Below, one piece after another: positions 12,901-27,900 of a DNA stretch of 64,000 nucleotides. The stretch lies in contig NC_134372.1 in the NCBI RefSeq assembly GCF_035582795.1, positions 37,858,316 through 37,922,315 of the forward strand, read 5' to 3'. A model generated the notes under the pieces. The model ran no database searches and was not told the DNA's origin. It worked only from the letters and a program-made list of their open reading frames with translations. How positions within the stretch are numbered: the first letter of the stretch is position 1; the number at the start of each line of letters is the position of its first letter. The DNA comes from Mycteria americana (Eukaryota; Chordata; Aves; Ciconiiformes; Ciconiidae). The translations under genes and the position numbers were made by a program.

Positions 12901-15900
12901 AATGTCGAGTTTGGAAAGTATGCATTTGTACTACAGATTGTCAGAGTCTAAAAGATAGACTTTTAGTGTAGAACTAAGACTAGTTTGTATGGAGAGGTTA
13001 TTAATCTGTTTTGGCTCTCAATCTTCCTTCAAAGACCAAGGGCAACTTCATTTTTTAACTTTAAGTTTTTATTGCCATGTTACTTTCTTGTTTCATTTAG
13101 AAGTTATTACTTTGTACTAGCGTCTCTAAAGAAATAGGTTACACATCTAATTGTGATTTCTATTTTTGTCTATCTTGGAAAGCACAAGTGAAAAATACTG
13201 ATAATTTCATAAGGGTTTAATCTTTTTACTTGTTCTTGTGTTTATTACAACATTTAGCAACTACCCAAATGAAAGCCAAGTTATGTGCCATAGAAGATAA
13301 CACATATGATGTTTTTCTCTATGTGACAATAAAAGATGAAAAGGTAAGATACTTTCATGTCTACAAACCTATTCATGCACTTTGCGATGTAAGTTACAAA
13401 TTTGCAATTAGTTTAAGACTGAAAAAGATTTCTTGCAAGTGAGTTTTGTAATTTCTGTCAGATACAGTAGAAGCTAAATCATTAAATTATTAGAGGTTTT
13501 GTTTTATATTTCTGTTGCTTGTAAACTTCTGGAGTAATTCCAAGAGGCAGAAATCCCATTTTTCTTTATGTCAACTTGTTTTTGGAAGGTATTGACAAGC
13601 AAGCGAAGTTCAGCGAGTACTTCGAATGGACAACTGTGACTTATTTAGTGCACTTTTGCACCTTTTTGTGGTATCATACTTAAAGATGTTTCAATAAAGC
13701 AGTTGCATAGTATAATAAAAATAAATAGTTCATCCTTGCTTTTGTGTAAGACTGAGTCCTCAAAACTTTGGGGGGAAAAAAAACCTAGCTCCCCTTGCCA
13801 AAATGTGTAACTTGTGCTATATCTCTGCTGTAGCTACTGTCAGACTTAAGCAACTGTATGGTAGATACAAGTGAATTTATTTGAATACTGCTTCTACTTG
13901 GAGTGTTTTACCAAGGCTTTTAACACTGGAGCTGTGGTCTTTGTCATAGACAATAACTTCGAAGGTACATATTAATTTGAGTATCTTCTCTCAGTTCAGA
14001 ATCCCAATTGGCAATAGTGTCACTGATCTCTGAGCCAATGGAGTTTAAGAAGTTTTAGGTTTAGTATTACTTTTTTCTGCCAGATTTTGATGCACGCTGA
14101 ATCGAAAAGAAATAAACCAGCATGACTTACAGGTTTTTTTTTTTTAATTTTTAGGGCTCACAGAAAAAGTTAATTGAGTACAGAATTTTAGGCAGAAGCA
14201 TGAAACTGACAACTAATTAACACCTGTTTAGGGAACATACAGGAAGATATGACTGACTTTCCTGTTCTTGAGTTAATGGGCTTTGGAAAGCATTTGCTGA
14301 TACTGCTTATGTCTTACTGCTGTTGTTTAAAGTTTCAAATAACTTCTAAACAAGTATGTGGTGGTGTAGCTTATTGCTTGTTGATACTGGTCAATAAAGA
14401 TCTTGGTTTTTTAGGTATGCGTTAATGACGATCTTGTCTCAAAGAACTTTGCTCGTTTTGAGGAAGCTAAAGAGAATGCAGGGAGTTCTGCAGATTATCA
14501 GGAGAACCAAACTTCATTTAATGTTGAGTCTGTTCCAGTGAAAATTGTTAATCCTGCGCTTGCTCTCAGGCCAGTGCTGTTTCAGGAGAAGGTATCAACA
14601 AATCTTGAAACAGGTGGGAACCACATGTGTCAGAAACAATCATACATGCAATGCATCATGTGTCTTGGATATATTGAACATGAACTGTCTCAGTTCAAAT
14701 CCAACAATTGGATCAAGTGGTATCCTTCTAACAAATGATGCTTATGTATCAGACTGTACAAAGACCAATCAAATCATCAGATGCAGGAATGCTGTAAAGC
14801 TTTTTGTACTATATAAGAAGGCTGAGGGTGAGTTACACGGGCATTTGTTGATATGTTTAATAGCATTAGATATTATTGAAATTACTTGTGGCCTTGATCA
14901 ATGATGCATTGCTGTTTTTTTGAGTTTGGAGGGATTTATTTGAACAGAGGTACTTTTAAAATGAGTGTTTACCATGGGTTGTTTCATTTATAGTGATTCA
15001 AATCTGCCTTTTAAAAAGTACGCAACTTCCCATCCTCCATTCTTGTTCACTCGGTTCATCTGCATAGTTATCTTTATGTGAAGATAACTATTTTTTGGTT
15101 GCTCTTTTTGCCATTAGGAAATGATACAAGCAACTAAAAAGTCAGTCATAACCCACTGTAAATAAAAATACTGGCTTTTTATGTGTTCAGATAATCAGAA
15201 ATGTGTTTCTGCATTTTTTTTACTTACCTTTCTAGGTCTTGCTGTTCCCAGTTCTTTTCTTGAAGAGACATACCAAAGGTCAAGCGCAGACCTAAAAGAA
15301 AATGCTGCACCTGTAAGTACTGTATTTTGTATTAAATTGTCAAAGAGGAACTAATTAAACATACATAGGACAGATTAGGAATACTGTAGTCATCAAGCTT
15401 GTTCTTCTATGTAACATAGATCTGGGGAACTGCACTAATTCTTGATATAGTTAAAAAAGAACATTCTACTTCAGTTTCTTTTTTTAAATTGCAGAAAGTT
15501 TTAAAAAATGTACTACAGTCCTTGAAAAGGTCGTGCCTCCTTTTGCACTCCTTTGCTATAGTTTTATGAACTTGATACCTGACTACGCTACACAGTTTTC
15601 TGAATATATAAAAATATAAATTTTAATGTTTCCCTGAAAACAAAATAGTCCTTATGCTGTACCACGATAAACATTCATTGGAGTCTCTTCTTATTTGTTG
15701 AGTTGTCTGGTACTTTAAATATCTAATCTGGTTTCTTGCTATTTTCTCTTTTTTTTTTTTGCTAGCTGTTCTTTTCTGAAACATTTTCAAAAGGTCAGCG
15801 CTCATTCTTGAGCGTTAAATTGTGTACTGAATTGCACAATTAGAGCTATTACAGTGTCCATGGGAGGGAAGGAAAATGAACTGATAGATTCTAGGCAAAT

Positions 15901-18900
15901 AATCACTGTTGTGTCTATGCAATCTCGGCTCTTTTAAAGAGCCCATGTGCTGTTCCCTGTCCTCTTCTGCTAGATGCTTTAAAGGAGAAATTTGCTTTTA
16001 TGATAGTGATGGAACTACTACTTCTGTCAGGTCAGGGGAAAAAAGGAGCTTTACAGAAGTTATTTTTTAGCTCTGCTGAGAATTGAAGGATGACAACCAC
16101 CCCTGAACTGTAAAACCCTATTAAAATATTTTGGAAAGAATTATAATGATAGTAGTAGTGTGGATTGTTACTGAAGCAGAGCAGGATTATCTTTATACCC
16201 TTCCGCAAACAGTCAGCTGAATTACCTTTGCCAGCCACTTAAGTGATGCAAGTCTTTGACCAAGTCATGCCTGTTGATTGCTGGTGACTAATGACGAACA
16301 CTAGAAAATCCCCTTTTCAGAACCAGACATCTTTGGGGTAACTCTGGATGCAGTATCTGCTACTGCTTACTCCCTTGAGGGGAGTAAGTGTTGTTCAATT
16401 TAAGTTCACATGCATTGTCTTTGTAAGTGTGCAGCTGGGTAACCTGCTTTTGGTTTTCCTCCTGCCTGTGGTGTGCAGGCTTTCCATGATTTTTCTTAAT
16501 TTTGTTTTAAAAATGAAAATATTTAAAAACTAATCAGTATGTGTACATACTAGCTCAGGTCCCCAGTTACAGCTATAGCTTGAGATGTGACCATGAACTA
16601 ATTTTTCTTTTGTGGGGGTGATGTTCTCGTCGCATGCTTGATTCTTGGTAAAGAAAATACTGTTCTGTAACAAGTTAGTTTTCTGAAGTTTCCTTCATCA
16701 AAATTGTTGCCTTATTCAGACAAACTTACAGTTTGTACAAAAATTCTCCAAAATATTTGGAGAATCCTGGAGTTAGGTAAGAAAATCACTTTCAACTCAG
16801 TAGACTAAAGAACTAATTTCTATAATGTTGCTCTTGAACAGTATTTTAGCGCTAAAAATGTGTTCGTCTTTTCTTGATAGATTGTAAAAGCAATTCCAAG
16901 TTTGCCTTTCAAGGAAAATACAGCAATTTATACAGACAGGTATGGTGCAGCATGTTAGATATTTTAAATAGTTATGTAGTCAGATAATTAGGAGCTGTAG
17001 TATGTTTCCAGTTAATATTCTTAGGCAGCTAAAAGGGCAGAGGGTGAGAGAAGATGCGTGCACGTGCTTTTGGGGAAGAAGGGAATTTGAAGCTGCTGAT
17101 ACTTATTCAGACTACAATAAAAATAGTTATTTCTAAACAATAGCTTGACAACAAGGATGGGATGGGGAAGTATTTTCTGCACACTAAACATGGTTAAGTT
17201 GCTTTATTTTATTCTTAGTGTGATTTATAAAGTTTTCAAACTTAATGAAATATGACTATGAATTGATTTGTGCAATGCTTTTACTATGCTGCTTGTCAGT
17301 TGATGCATATGTAATAAACCCAAGGAGTGTTTTTTAATTCAGTTTCTAACTGATGCAAACATACATTGTTTCATTTTTTTGAAATGTGAAAACACCTTTT
17401 TCCTATAGCCCAGTCTGATTTTCTTCTAAGGTTGAGGAACCTACCAATTATCTTTGTTAAAAAAATTTCCTTAGGATTATTTTCAGATACCATTTTGAAA
17501 ATAGAATTTAGTATTAGCTTTTAGGTACTTTTTGATTTCTTCTTTCATGTTTGAGGGTTTTCCTCCTTGGCATAGGAAACCATTAGAAATATTTTGCGAG
17601 TGAATTGCTTTATGACATTTTATAAACATTGGTGGTATTTATAAATTACATTTTACTTTTGCATTTATGTTGGATTTAATATTTGTATGTTTCTCAGGCT
17701 TCAGCAGTTCTTAAATTGTGATCCTCTGAAGACACACATAATTGAAGATGACCAACAGGTATTTCAAGCATTAACTTTCATTTAACTGCTCTTGTGCAAA
17801 TGTACTGTGTGTATATGGAAGGTTTTGGTAGTGTTGGGGCTGCAGGGGTGATCTTTGTTGAAGGAGGTCAGGGGCTGATACCAGCTGCATGAACACCAAG
17901 ACCCACTGCAGGCCAAAGCTGAGCCAACCAGCAAGGTTGGTGGTGCCTCTGTGAAAACATGTTTAAGAAAGGGCAAAAAATGCAGGGGAGAGAACAAAAA
18001 AAAAAAAAAAAAAAACCCTGAGAAACAGAGGCAACACCAAGGTCAGAGGAGTAGGAGGTTCTCCATTCTGGAGCAGGTGCACCTGAAGGGACTGCAGTCT
18101 GTGGAGGACCCATACTGGAGCAGAGGAAAGAAGTGAGAGGGAAGGAGCAACAGAGAGAAACTGCTATGTTCCAACTGCAGTCCCTGCCTTGTGCTGCCCA
18201 TTGCCTCAACGGTGGGACTGAGTGTAACCTGCATTATATATAAGGGGAGAGGAGTTTGGAGTGAAGTTGAGCCTGGGAATGGGAGAGAAAAGGCGTTTTT
18301 CTGAAGTGTGTAAATTTTTGTTTCTTTGGTTTTGTTTCCCAGTAACCAAATCAGTACTCATATATATTAATTGGCAACAAGTTAAGTTAACCTAAAGTTG
18401 AGTCTGAGTTTCCTGCATCAGTAATTGTTAAGTAACAATCCTGTCTCTGTTTTGACCCATGAATATTCGTGCTCACTCTCCCTGTTTTTCTCCCCTGTCA
18501 CTCTGGAAGGGGAGAGTGAGTGAGCAAGTGGCTGTGTGGGTGCTTGGCTGTGAGCTGAGGCCAACCCACCACAGCAAATTTTACTAGTCGTCTTTTTTAA
18601 TTGTATTTTGATTTTGTTATAGCGGAGTGCTAGCTGTACACAGAATATCTAGTGCATTCTCTTGAGTGGTTTGACAGTTGTGTTAAGACAATCTTGATAA
18701 ACCTTTCTTTAAGAAATACTAATAATGAGTATTTGTCTCACCACTGTTCTGTGTAACTTATCAGTATGTATGAGTCATATTTAAAATGTATTTGCAATTT
18801 CTTTTTGGCTCTTTTTCATCAAAATACCATTTTTTAAATATAATAAATGCTTTTGAGTCATATGTAAGCTAAAACCCTTGTATTGCCTTTGTCATCTGTT

Positions 18901-21900
18901 TGTCATATGGTTTCAGAGTTTTCAAAATCTTAGTGAAGAAAGAAGCTTTGTCTTTCTTAGCAACAAAATTGAGCCAGCGTCAGTTCTGGAAACAGCACCA
19001 CTTTTTGATGGTCTGAAAAAGGTAATGCTAATGTAATATATTACACTGAATAACTTTTTAAGGCTAGTATCATACCCCAAATTTAGATACTAAACACTAT
19101 AGTAATACCGACTTTTGATTGAGGAATGTCTAAGTGGTTGTTCATGTGGTTGAATAAATGAAGCTTCAGAGAGATGCTGTAAGAATTGTACATGTTTCTT
19201 CTGGTATATCAACCACTGCCACAAGTCATGGGATTTGAATTTTAATATAATAATTTAACTCCTCAGCCCAGAATAACTTTTTCATATTGCAAGTTAAGGA
19301 TATTTATTATGTAGTGGGTCAAAAGCTTTTAAATCACTCAGTGTTTGTTTTGTCTTGTTTTGTTAGTGATTAAGTACACGGTTTTAACGTGGAACTCTTA
19401 ATTTCTCTTTCTGTAGGAACTTACTCGGAAAAAATTTTTAGGCCCGAACTTCACAGAATCTTACTGTTGGCCGCCTGTAGCTCGAGGATGTGATGTAGTT
19501 GCCATCTCATATCAGGGAAATGATCCTTTTTTATATATTCCACCAGTTCTTACATTTTTGCAGTTGGGAAGTTGCTACAAAGCCTTGCCAAACAGGAATG
19601 GAGTATGTATATATTAGATTAGTAACAGGTTTTCTGTTCTAAGGTGCAGATGTAGAATAATGATCCAAAAGATAGTGGATGTTTAGAATGTATACATTTA
19701 ATGTGATCTTAGTGTATCTTCATGATGCTTGCCAGTTTCTGTAAGCCCTCTGCATAGAGGCTTACAGAGATGGACTGCATGAATGGCATGTGGGAGTCTA
19801 AAACTTATTTATCAAGTAATATCAAACAAGTGGTTAATGTCATATCACTTTGATACTTGATGAAGCTTTGTTTTTAAGGGGATAGTATGTAGTCGTTAAA
19901 ATTTGTATTAGCTGTTTTGAATATTGTAATTCACTTTCTAACTTGTATTAGATCACAGAAACCTAGAATTATCGAGGTTGTAAGGGACCTCTGGAAATTG
20001 CCTAGTACAGCCCCAAGTGAGACAAGATGCTTCTGCTTCTTTTAAATTTTTGGACCTTTTACTTTATGTTGCTGCATGTGTCCTTTCTGTGTCCAGGTAA
20101 CCTGGTGTAGGGTTCCTTGGGTCTGTAACATCTGCATTTAGCAGGTGATAGAGTACTAAAAGCTTCAGTTTTGAAGTACTTAAATCTGCAACACAGGCCT
20201 TTTTGGTTTTGCCCTAAATGCTGAAGTAGTACAGTTCTTAAGATTCTGAACTCTTGTCTAATACTATGGTGTAAAATTTTGTACATATGTATGTAGCCAC
20301 TAGCACTTATTTTATGCCCTGGGTGGAAGAAGGCACAACTTGTTTTTGAGCTACTGAAAACATACGAGAGATGCTCCAGACAGCTTCATCCAATGTTGAT
20401 AATACTTGGGCAGAACAAAGAAGCAGCTAGAAGCATGAAAATCCGAGGATGTAAGAATCTTTCGATCTTTCTATCTTCTTAATTATGCTTGAAAACAGTG
20501 TGGGCTGCTTTGATTGCAGGAAATTGTGAAAGAAGCAATTTATACTTTTTAAGTTTTTTGTTCTATAAAGTAATAATTCTATTTCTTCAATGCTATAACT
20601 CTGTAGTGATCTATGAAGCTTCAGTGGTGCTATTTAACAGTAGATGGTATTAAAGCTGTTTGAGTATCTACAAAAGCTGTTTGAATATCTACATGTTCAG
20701 CATCTCTTTCATCATAAGTTCCATAACAATTATTTTTCAGCCAAATTAGTGGTAGGGATTTGCTGAAGATGATGCTGAATTAGGATTAATCATGGACTTT
20801 GTTGATTTAGAACCAGATTTTAAAATAGCCTTTTTTGATACATGAGCATCCATTGCTTGACAGAGGTACTGGGTCTGTCAAGGATGGAGTTGAACTCGCT
20901 TTATAGTTTGTATGGTGGTGTGTTTTGGATTTGTAACTGGAACGGTGTGGATAACACACTAGTGTTTTGGCTCTTGCTGAGCATTGCTTGCACGGCATCA
21001 AGAATTCTTTTTCCCAGTCTGCTACCCAATGAGTAGGCCAGGGGTGGGCAAGAAACTTGGAGGGGACACAGCCTGGACAGCTGACCCAACCTGACTAAAG
21101 TGATATACAATACTGAATAATGTCATGCTCAGCAATAAAAACTCTCGTGGGGATGATCTGATGAGTGGCTGGGCATCTGTCTGCTTATGGGATGTTGTCA
21201 GTGGTTGCCTTTGCATCGCTTCCTCCCCTCCCTCCTTCACTTATTACACTGTCTTTTTCCCGACCCATGAGTTTTCTCACTTTGGCAGTTCCTGTTCTCT
21301 CCCCTGTCCCACTGGGAGCAGGGGGAGTGAGTGAGCATTTGTGTACCTTTTAGCTGCTGGCTGCAGTCAGCCCACCACAGTAATGCATATGTGTATGCTC
21401 TTAAAAAATATTTTTAACAAATATGTAAGTATTTCAAGTGGTTTTTATTTTTATGGTTTTTATTTTTTAAATTGTCAAACGTTTGGGGGACGTGTCTGTG
21501 CTGCTTTACTGCTTATATACGCCTAACAATTCTTCTCTTAATTTAAAAAGAATATTGGAAAAATGAAGGATTAAAAAGGAGGTAATAGTTCTCTGCAGAC
21601 AAAGTTGCATAAACGTCCAACTTAAATTTTAGTTGGAAGTAATTTTTTTTTTTAAATGGTGGTTTCCAACTTCCTTATTGCAATAAATTCTAAGTAATTT
21701 GTGCATATAACTTCAGTAGCATGCAGAGGATACTCCATAGAGAAGAGGAAGCATAGAAGTAGTAAAAGAGTTGTTGGGAGACTTGCCATACTTAAGTGTA
21801 TTTACTTAAAACACTTAGTTTTACTATTCTTGTTTGGTCTTTTTGTTAAGCCTTAATTGGTAACTGTATTTTTAAAAGTGGCTCTTTTTGCCAAGGCAAT

Positions 21901-24900
21901 GGGAAGTATGGATAAAACTATGAAGGTTTGTGTAAAACTTCTCGTTTCAGCAGTTTGTAATCTTACATCCGTCATTCAAGTTTAAGAGCCTGGTGGATGA
22001 ATTCGTATCTTTTATTAGTAGAATTGTTGGTGTATTTGCACAGATTAAGACTGGTGTGGTTTTATTTTTTTTAATATATATATGTATACACACACACGTG
22101 TGTATACATATGTGTGTAGATATCTAAGCTACAGCATATGCTTTATTCCATTTTTAAAACTGAACGTTTCTAAAGGCTGCTCTTGCACGTATTTAAATAT
22201 TTACCTTCTGCGTATCTGGTTCTGTAGTTCTTATCTCTACTTCCATTACCTTATTGGAAAATGAAATGGCATCCTGCTTTGTAAACTTGTTAACGTTCAG
22301 ACCTTTCACTTGTTCAAAAACTCGGAGTTTTACCCACTCAGGTCTTGAAGACATGCAGGGGTAGGAAAAATACAAACTAAAAATGACTGTTGACCAGAAG
22401 TCAGAAAATGGAGGTCAGTGTTCTCTATTTAAAAATAAAAATTAAAAAAACACCCAAAACAACTAAAAAACCCCATCCAACTTCAAGATGATGCATCTGA
22501 AATGCAAATGTGGCCTTTTTAATACAACTTGAAAGAATATTAATAAGACATCATAGGATATGGTAGTTTAATGTTAACAGTCTTTTCTTCCTACTTGTAG
22601 GTGAAGTAATCGTGACTACACCGTATAGCCTCCTGAGACTGTTTGAACATCACAGTTTATTATTTTGTAGACTTTGCCATCTTGTTCTTGATGAGATTGA
22701 GGTACTGTTCTCTGATGCTGCTGAACAGGTAAATGGTCTTGTCCTGTTCTACACTACTGCTCCATTATGCTCTCTTCCTTTGCTGTGGATGGTTTCCGAA
22801 GCACTTGCATTTTTTTTCAACTCGGTAGCAGTGGTTTTAGTGTAGGGGTCTTCAACCTACTTTAAAGGCTTGCATCCTTACATGTCTGTAAGGAACTTCC
22901 TTTTCCCTCTTATCAGTGCTCTTTGAACAGCTTCAATTCAAGAACTCTGTAGAATGAAAGGCAGAAGTGAATGATCAAATAGTCTTGGAAGCAATCATAA
23001 AAACTTTCCTTGAGTCTTAATGATAGTGCAGGCAAAAGGAGCAGCTGATCCAACTCAAAGGATTTTGGAAGAGGAACAGCATTAAGTTTCATGTTGACAA
23101 GGATGAATATATTGTATCAGTTTTAAAACAATGACTTGTAACTCAAGTTTGAGAATTCTGTATTTTTTTTTATTGCTGTTTTGAGGCTTCATAGGACAGA
23201 TGCTTTCTCTTAGTATTACAGCATATTACATCATCAGTATGCAAAAAACAGAAACAGCTTACACACCTTTTTTTACTGTCATAGATTTTTTTTTTAAATC
23301 GTTAACTTATATTAATATGACTTGTGTAAAATTTGGTGAAAAGACTAAAGGGCCATGTTTCTAACTGAAAAGCTAGAGAAACTTCTTAATGGAGATAGAT
23401 TGCCCAATTTGCTATATGTGAAGCTGTTAAATGTGCCTTTGTAGCAGCAAATCTCAAGTCATAAATTAGATGAAATGTTATCCTTATCCAGTGGGACATT
23501 CCTCCTGTTCAGGCTGTTCTTTCTGTGGTGTTCCTGTACTTCTTGAGACTGAGTGCAGGTATACTATATGAAGATGGTGGGAAAGGTAGTTTGTAAAATA
23601 CTGTGCATGTATCTGCCATTTTTGTAGGATCTTCTCAGCTTCTCAAAAGCGTCAGTCTTGAATAGGAATAGCTCTTTGAGATGGAAGTGATCATTTGATA
23701 ATGTTTGGACTATTGTAGCTCTTCTAAAGCATTATTTTACAGAAATGTTATCTTGTTAAAAATGGGTAATGGTTAATGCTATGGGTAAGTTTAGTGCCAG
23801 GTTGAGAGAGATCTCTTAGAATTGTGCTGGAGCCCTAGAATACTTCTTAGTACGGTAGTCCTTTGCCAGAAATCGTGATGTTTTTCCACAACTGGACTGC
23901 GTGTCACTTAATGTAAGATGATGTCATCAGGAATATATTCATTCTGTCTTAGTGATTTTTATTTGTTATAAATTATTTTACGGTGTGCACACACACATTT
24001 CTTTTTTTTTTTTTTTTCTTTTCTTCAAATTACTGTATTGGCAGGTTGGGCTTATCTTCTACTTGCCTTCTAGTTTTTGCTGACTGCCTCTGACCTCTTG
24101 GATCTACTTTTGCCTAGGTTTAGTATTTTTCAGATTTGAACAGATCCTTTTCCTGAGATTTCCATCTTCTCTGGGCAGAATCCTGCGTTATCCTATGCGT
24201 GCACGTGCTGTTCCCTTATGCTGTCCTGTCACTTCCTTCTTGCTTCAGAAGTCATTCAAATAATAGGATAAAAGTGCACAAACAAAACACTTTGTTTTGG
24301 CATGTGAAATTTGTGTTTTGCTGTGGTGGTGTTTTTGTGACTAGAAAAAACTGTGCTGAAACAGTGTACTTTTCACTGATATTACATACTCATTGGAATA
24401 GGATAAGAGGATAGAAAAACTTTTTTTTTCTTTATAGGTTTTTACTATATTAGATTGTTACAAGAAAGCCATTATTACTGAAGAGTGGGAGTATTCACCG
24501 CATCAGATTATTGCTGTTGGAACACGTTGGAATAAACATATAGCACATTTGATAAAGGAGTTCATGAATGATCCTTACATTGTGATAACAGCTATGGAAG
24601 AAGCTTCTATCTATGGAAATGTGCAACAGGTAAGAATTTGGGGATGATGTCACTATTTCTTTACTAAGATATTTTGCTGTTTATACTGATCAAGGTCAGT
24701 ATACGTACCTGCTGATTGTTTATTTTCAATGGATAGTGCTACAATCCTAACTCAGACTGTTCAGGTGCACCTCCCGTATATGAACTGAGATGACTCTTAG
24801 AAGACCTGTGCAAGTTATCACTGAATGAGCTGAAGGTCCTTTATGTTGCTTTGTAGGACTGAGGTGAAGATACTCCCTTGAGTATTTCATTGTTAGTACA

Positions 24901-27900
24901 AATGAATGTGAATTTTATGTGAAGTATTTGCAAATGGTATAGTTTGTGACCAGAATTTTGTTTGTGCAATTGTTAATTGAGAGTGGCAGAAGTACAAGGT
25001 AAGTTATCCCAAGACAGAGCTAGTAAAATACTTGTCTTAGTGCTGTGTGCCACACAATACAGAACTTAATTTGACCTAAAACTTCCAGAAAGTTACTACA
25101 TGTTCTTAGGTGACTTCTCATTTAATTTCCAATCGATGTGGTGTAGCCCTTAAGAATAATAAAATTGTTGTAAGTATGATCTGAATTGTTCTGTGTCTCA
25201 AAATGTAATAATTTGGGGATTGAGAATGTTGGGAAATCTCTAAGACTAGACATTCTGAGCATGACACGAAACTGAAAAAAACACCACTTTTTGTGAGAAG
25301 TCTAATTAATGGTTTGGCAGGACTGAAAATGTCAGTGTTTTGATACTTCAGTTAAGAGTATTTCAGGTGGTGCAGTATACTTTTGGAGTGTGAAGCTTTT
25401 TTAGTGGTACTTGAAAATGCCAAACTTAGATTGATAAATCACATAAAATTAAATGAATGAAAAATCTTAATATGCGGGATTTTGATTATGTGTTGGATTT
25501 TAATTATGCTCGTGGAAGCTGTCCTAAAGGCATACCTTTTGTGAGAGTTGTATCTTTTGTAAGTTTAACAGAAGACCTATGGCTTACTGGAGCTACCATG
25601 TACTAGATTCTCTTTGGTATTATGTACCAATGCTTAATGCTTGTTAAAAGGAAGAATTATATAGTAGAATATGTATAGATTACATGAATTATCAGCCCTC
25701 TGTATCTGCTTCTAGGTCGTGCGAATTTGCACGAACAGCGAGAGAACTGCTGTGTTACTCAGAATACTGGATTTTACCCACAATAATCTTCAGAAGGTGC
25801 TGGTATTCACTAATTCAGTAAATGAAGCAGAAATGGTTCATAAGGTAAGGAGGTATTTAAATTTACCTAGATAAGTGCTTTTTATTAATTGTTAAGGTAT
25901 GATAAACTAAAATATGTTGGCTTCAGAGAATAAAGGAGGAGTGTGAATTTGGAAGTTAATTAGTTCTGCTAAAAATAACCCCAGCCCCGCTCTTCTGCCA
26001 ACTAGAAGAAAGCCTAACTGACAGGAGCATCTGGCATAGAATGCATTCATTACTAAATTCTTAATACGTTCTGTCTGTCAGGTTGGAACTTTGAGTTGAA
26101 TCAAACTGACTTTTTTCCAGTAAAAGTTCTGTCAGGTTGTTTTTATTTTATTTTTTACTGTTTCCAGGAGTGGTACTGGGGAGAAAACTTAAGCCACCCT
26201 GTTAAGAAGTTCTGTTCTGTTGCTTTCTACTCTGGAGTAGTTGAAATTGTGGAAGGCTGTTTCTCCGACTTGAAAGAAACATTTTCTGTTATCCTGTGAA
26301 AGTCTACCAGAATTTAGTTAAGCTTCAAGTCATAGGGCATGGGGGGAAGACAGCATGCTTAATATGTATTTTCTTAAAAACTGGCATAAAACGGCTTCAA
26401 AACTATCTGCAACAGAACATACTCCAGTTTCCCACCTCTTTTGTGGTATTGTATACTCAGCATTTCAGAGGTGGAGGCTAAGAAGGAGTTTTCCTGCAAT
26501 AGTTCTTTCTTCAGATACTACAGCAATCAATATATGTAACAACGTAGCAATAGAAAAATCTCTTTTATACTTTCATTGTCTCTCTGCTGGTCCTCCAACA
26601 GTGCGAAGTAAGAGGAGTGCCATCTGATCTGACTGAGAAGCAAGAGGTGGGAAGCAGTTCTGTTAAGCCTGGATAGGGTGATGTGGATGATGGGGATGGT
26701 ATTGCTAAAGGAGGCAAGCTATGAGGATATTAGAATTAAAACCTTTAGTGATAGCTTCAAGGATGGGATAGCAAAAGGCTGTGCGGCTGGATTATTCAGA
26801 TGTCATGGGAGATATGTTGGTCCTGAAACGTGGGAATGTATTCCCTTCCAGAAGCTGGAATAGATCCTGTGATATTTAAAGGATTCTTCGTATGTAAATG
26901 TTAGCGTATCTGGAATGTTTAATCTTTGATGGTTGTTAATGAAAGCAAACTTGGTTTTATCTTGTGACTTTCTAACATGTTTTCCTTGAATACTTGAGGG
27001 TTAATTTCTTCAGGCATGTCAAAACTAACTGCACCACTGCTTAAAGGAAAAGTGTTTATTGATGCTAAAGTATTGAAGCTGTTTGTAGTAATCCTTATGT
27101 ACACCAACTTCACATATCTTAAATGGTCTACAAAAATATTTTAAGTGTTAACTTAGTTCATTAGACATGCCAGTTTGGCAAATAACCAAGGCTTTTGTAG
27201 TGATTAATTTGTGAACCTTGAACTTGACAAATACATGAAGTCTTTTGAGAATACTACATTCATGCAAGTTAAGTATGGCTAGACGGGTGAGGGGTTTTTA
27301 GTGCTTTTTCTGAGAGACTGAAACTTGAGCCTGCATTTGTTAGATGATAGAATTGACACAGAATAGAGAGGACACCGTAATAGTGGGAAAAGCTTCAAAT
27401 GGAATTTGTACTTTCTTAAACATCTGTTTAATGTATTAATCCATAGGAACCTGAGCTTTATTAGTTTTCTTTTTGTACAGGAAATTCATAAGCTTAATCC
27501 CCACAATCTCTTTTTTCCTTTTTTCTTTTTCTTTTTTTTTTTTTAATATAAGCAACCTAAATTTCATTAACTCTTTCTCTTGGCTCTCTTTCCAGTAGCT
27601 AAAGTATGCTAGATACTAGTAAGATATACTATTTATTAGAGTTTATTAGAGCAGTTATTGCTGTATTAGAAGAACATATAACTTTTTACTTTGTCATCCA
27701 GGCACTGAAGACCAATTCCATATTTTCCTTGAAAATACATAAAGAGAGTGAGTTTAATTTCAAGTATATCTTAGAGCAGTGGACAAAAAAGTGTAGTTCT
27801 GGCACTCATGTTGTGTTAGGTGAGTATTTTCTTTTTGTGTAGTTGTGATTATGTCTGCATGGTGACTCATGTTCCACACTAAATACTTATACTAGGTTAT

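Noticed and set aside
14592-14597. Alternative donor GAAG|GTATCA inside exon 7
   Set aside because: Joining it to exon 8 gives a frame with an early stop, while the later donor keeps phase.
14545-14904. 119-codon frame overlapping exon 7
   Set aside because: It is a different frame running past the exon 7 donor into intron, a by-product of the real exon.
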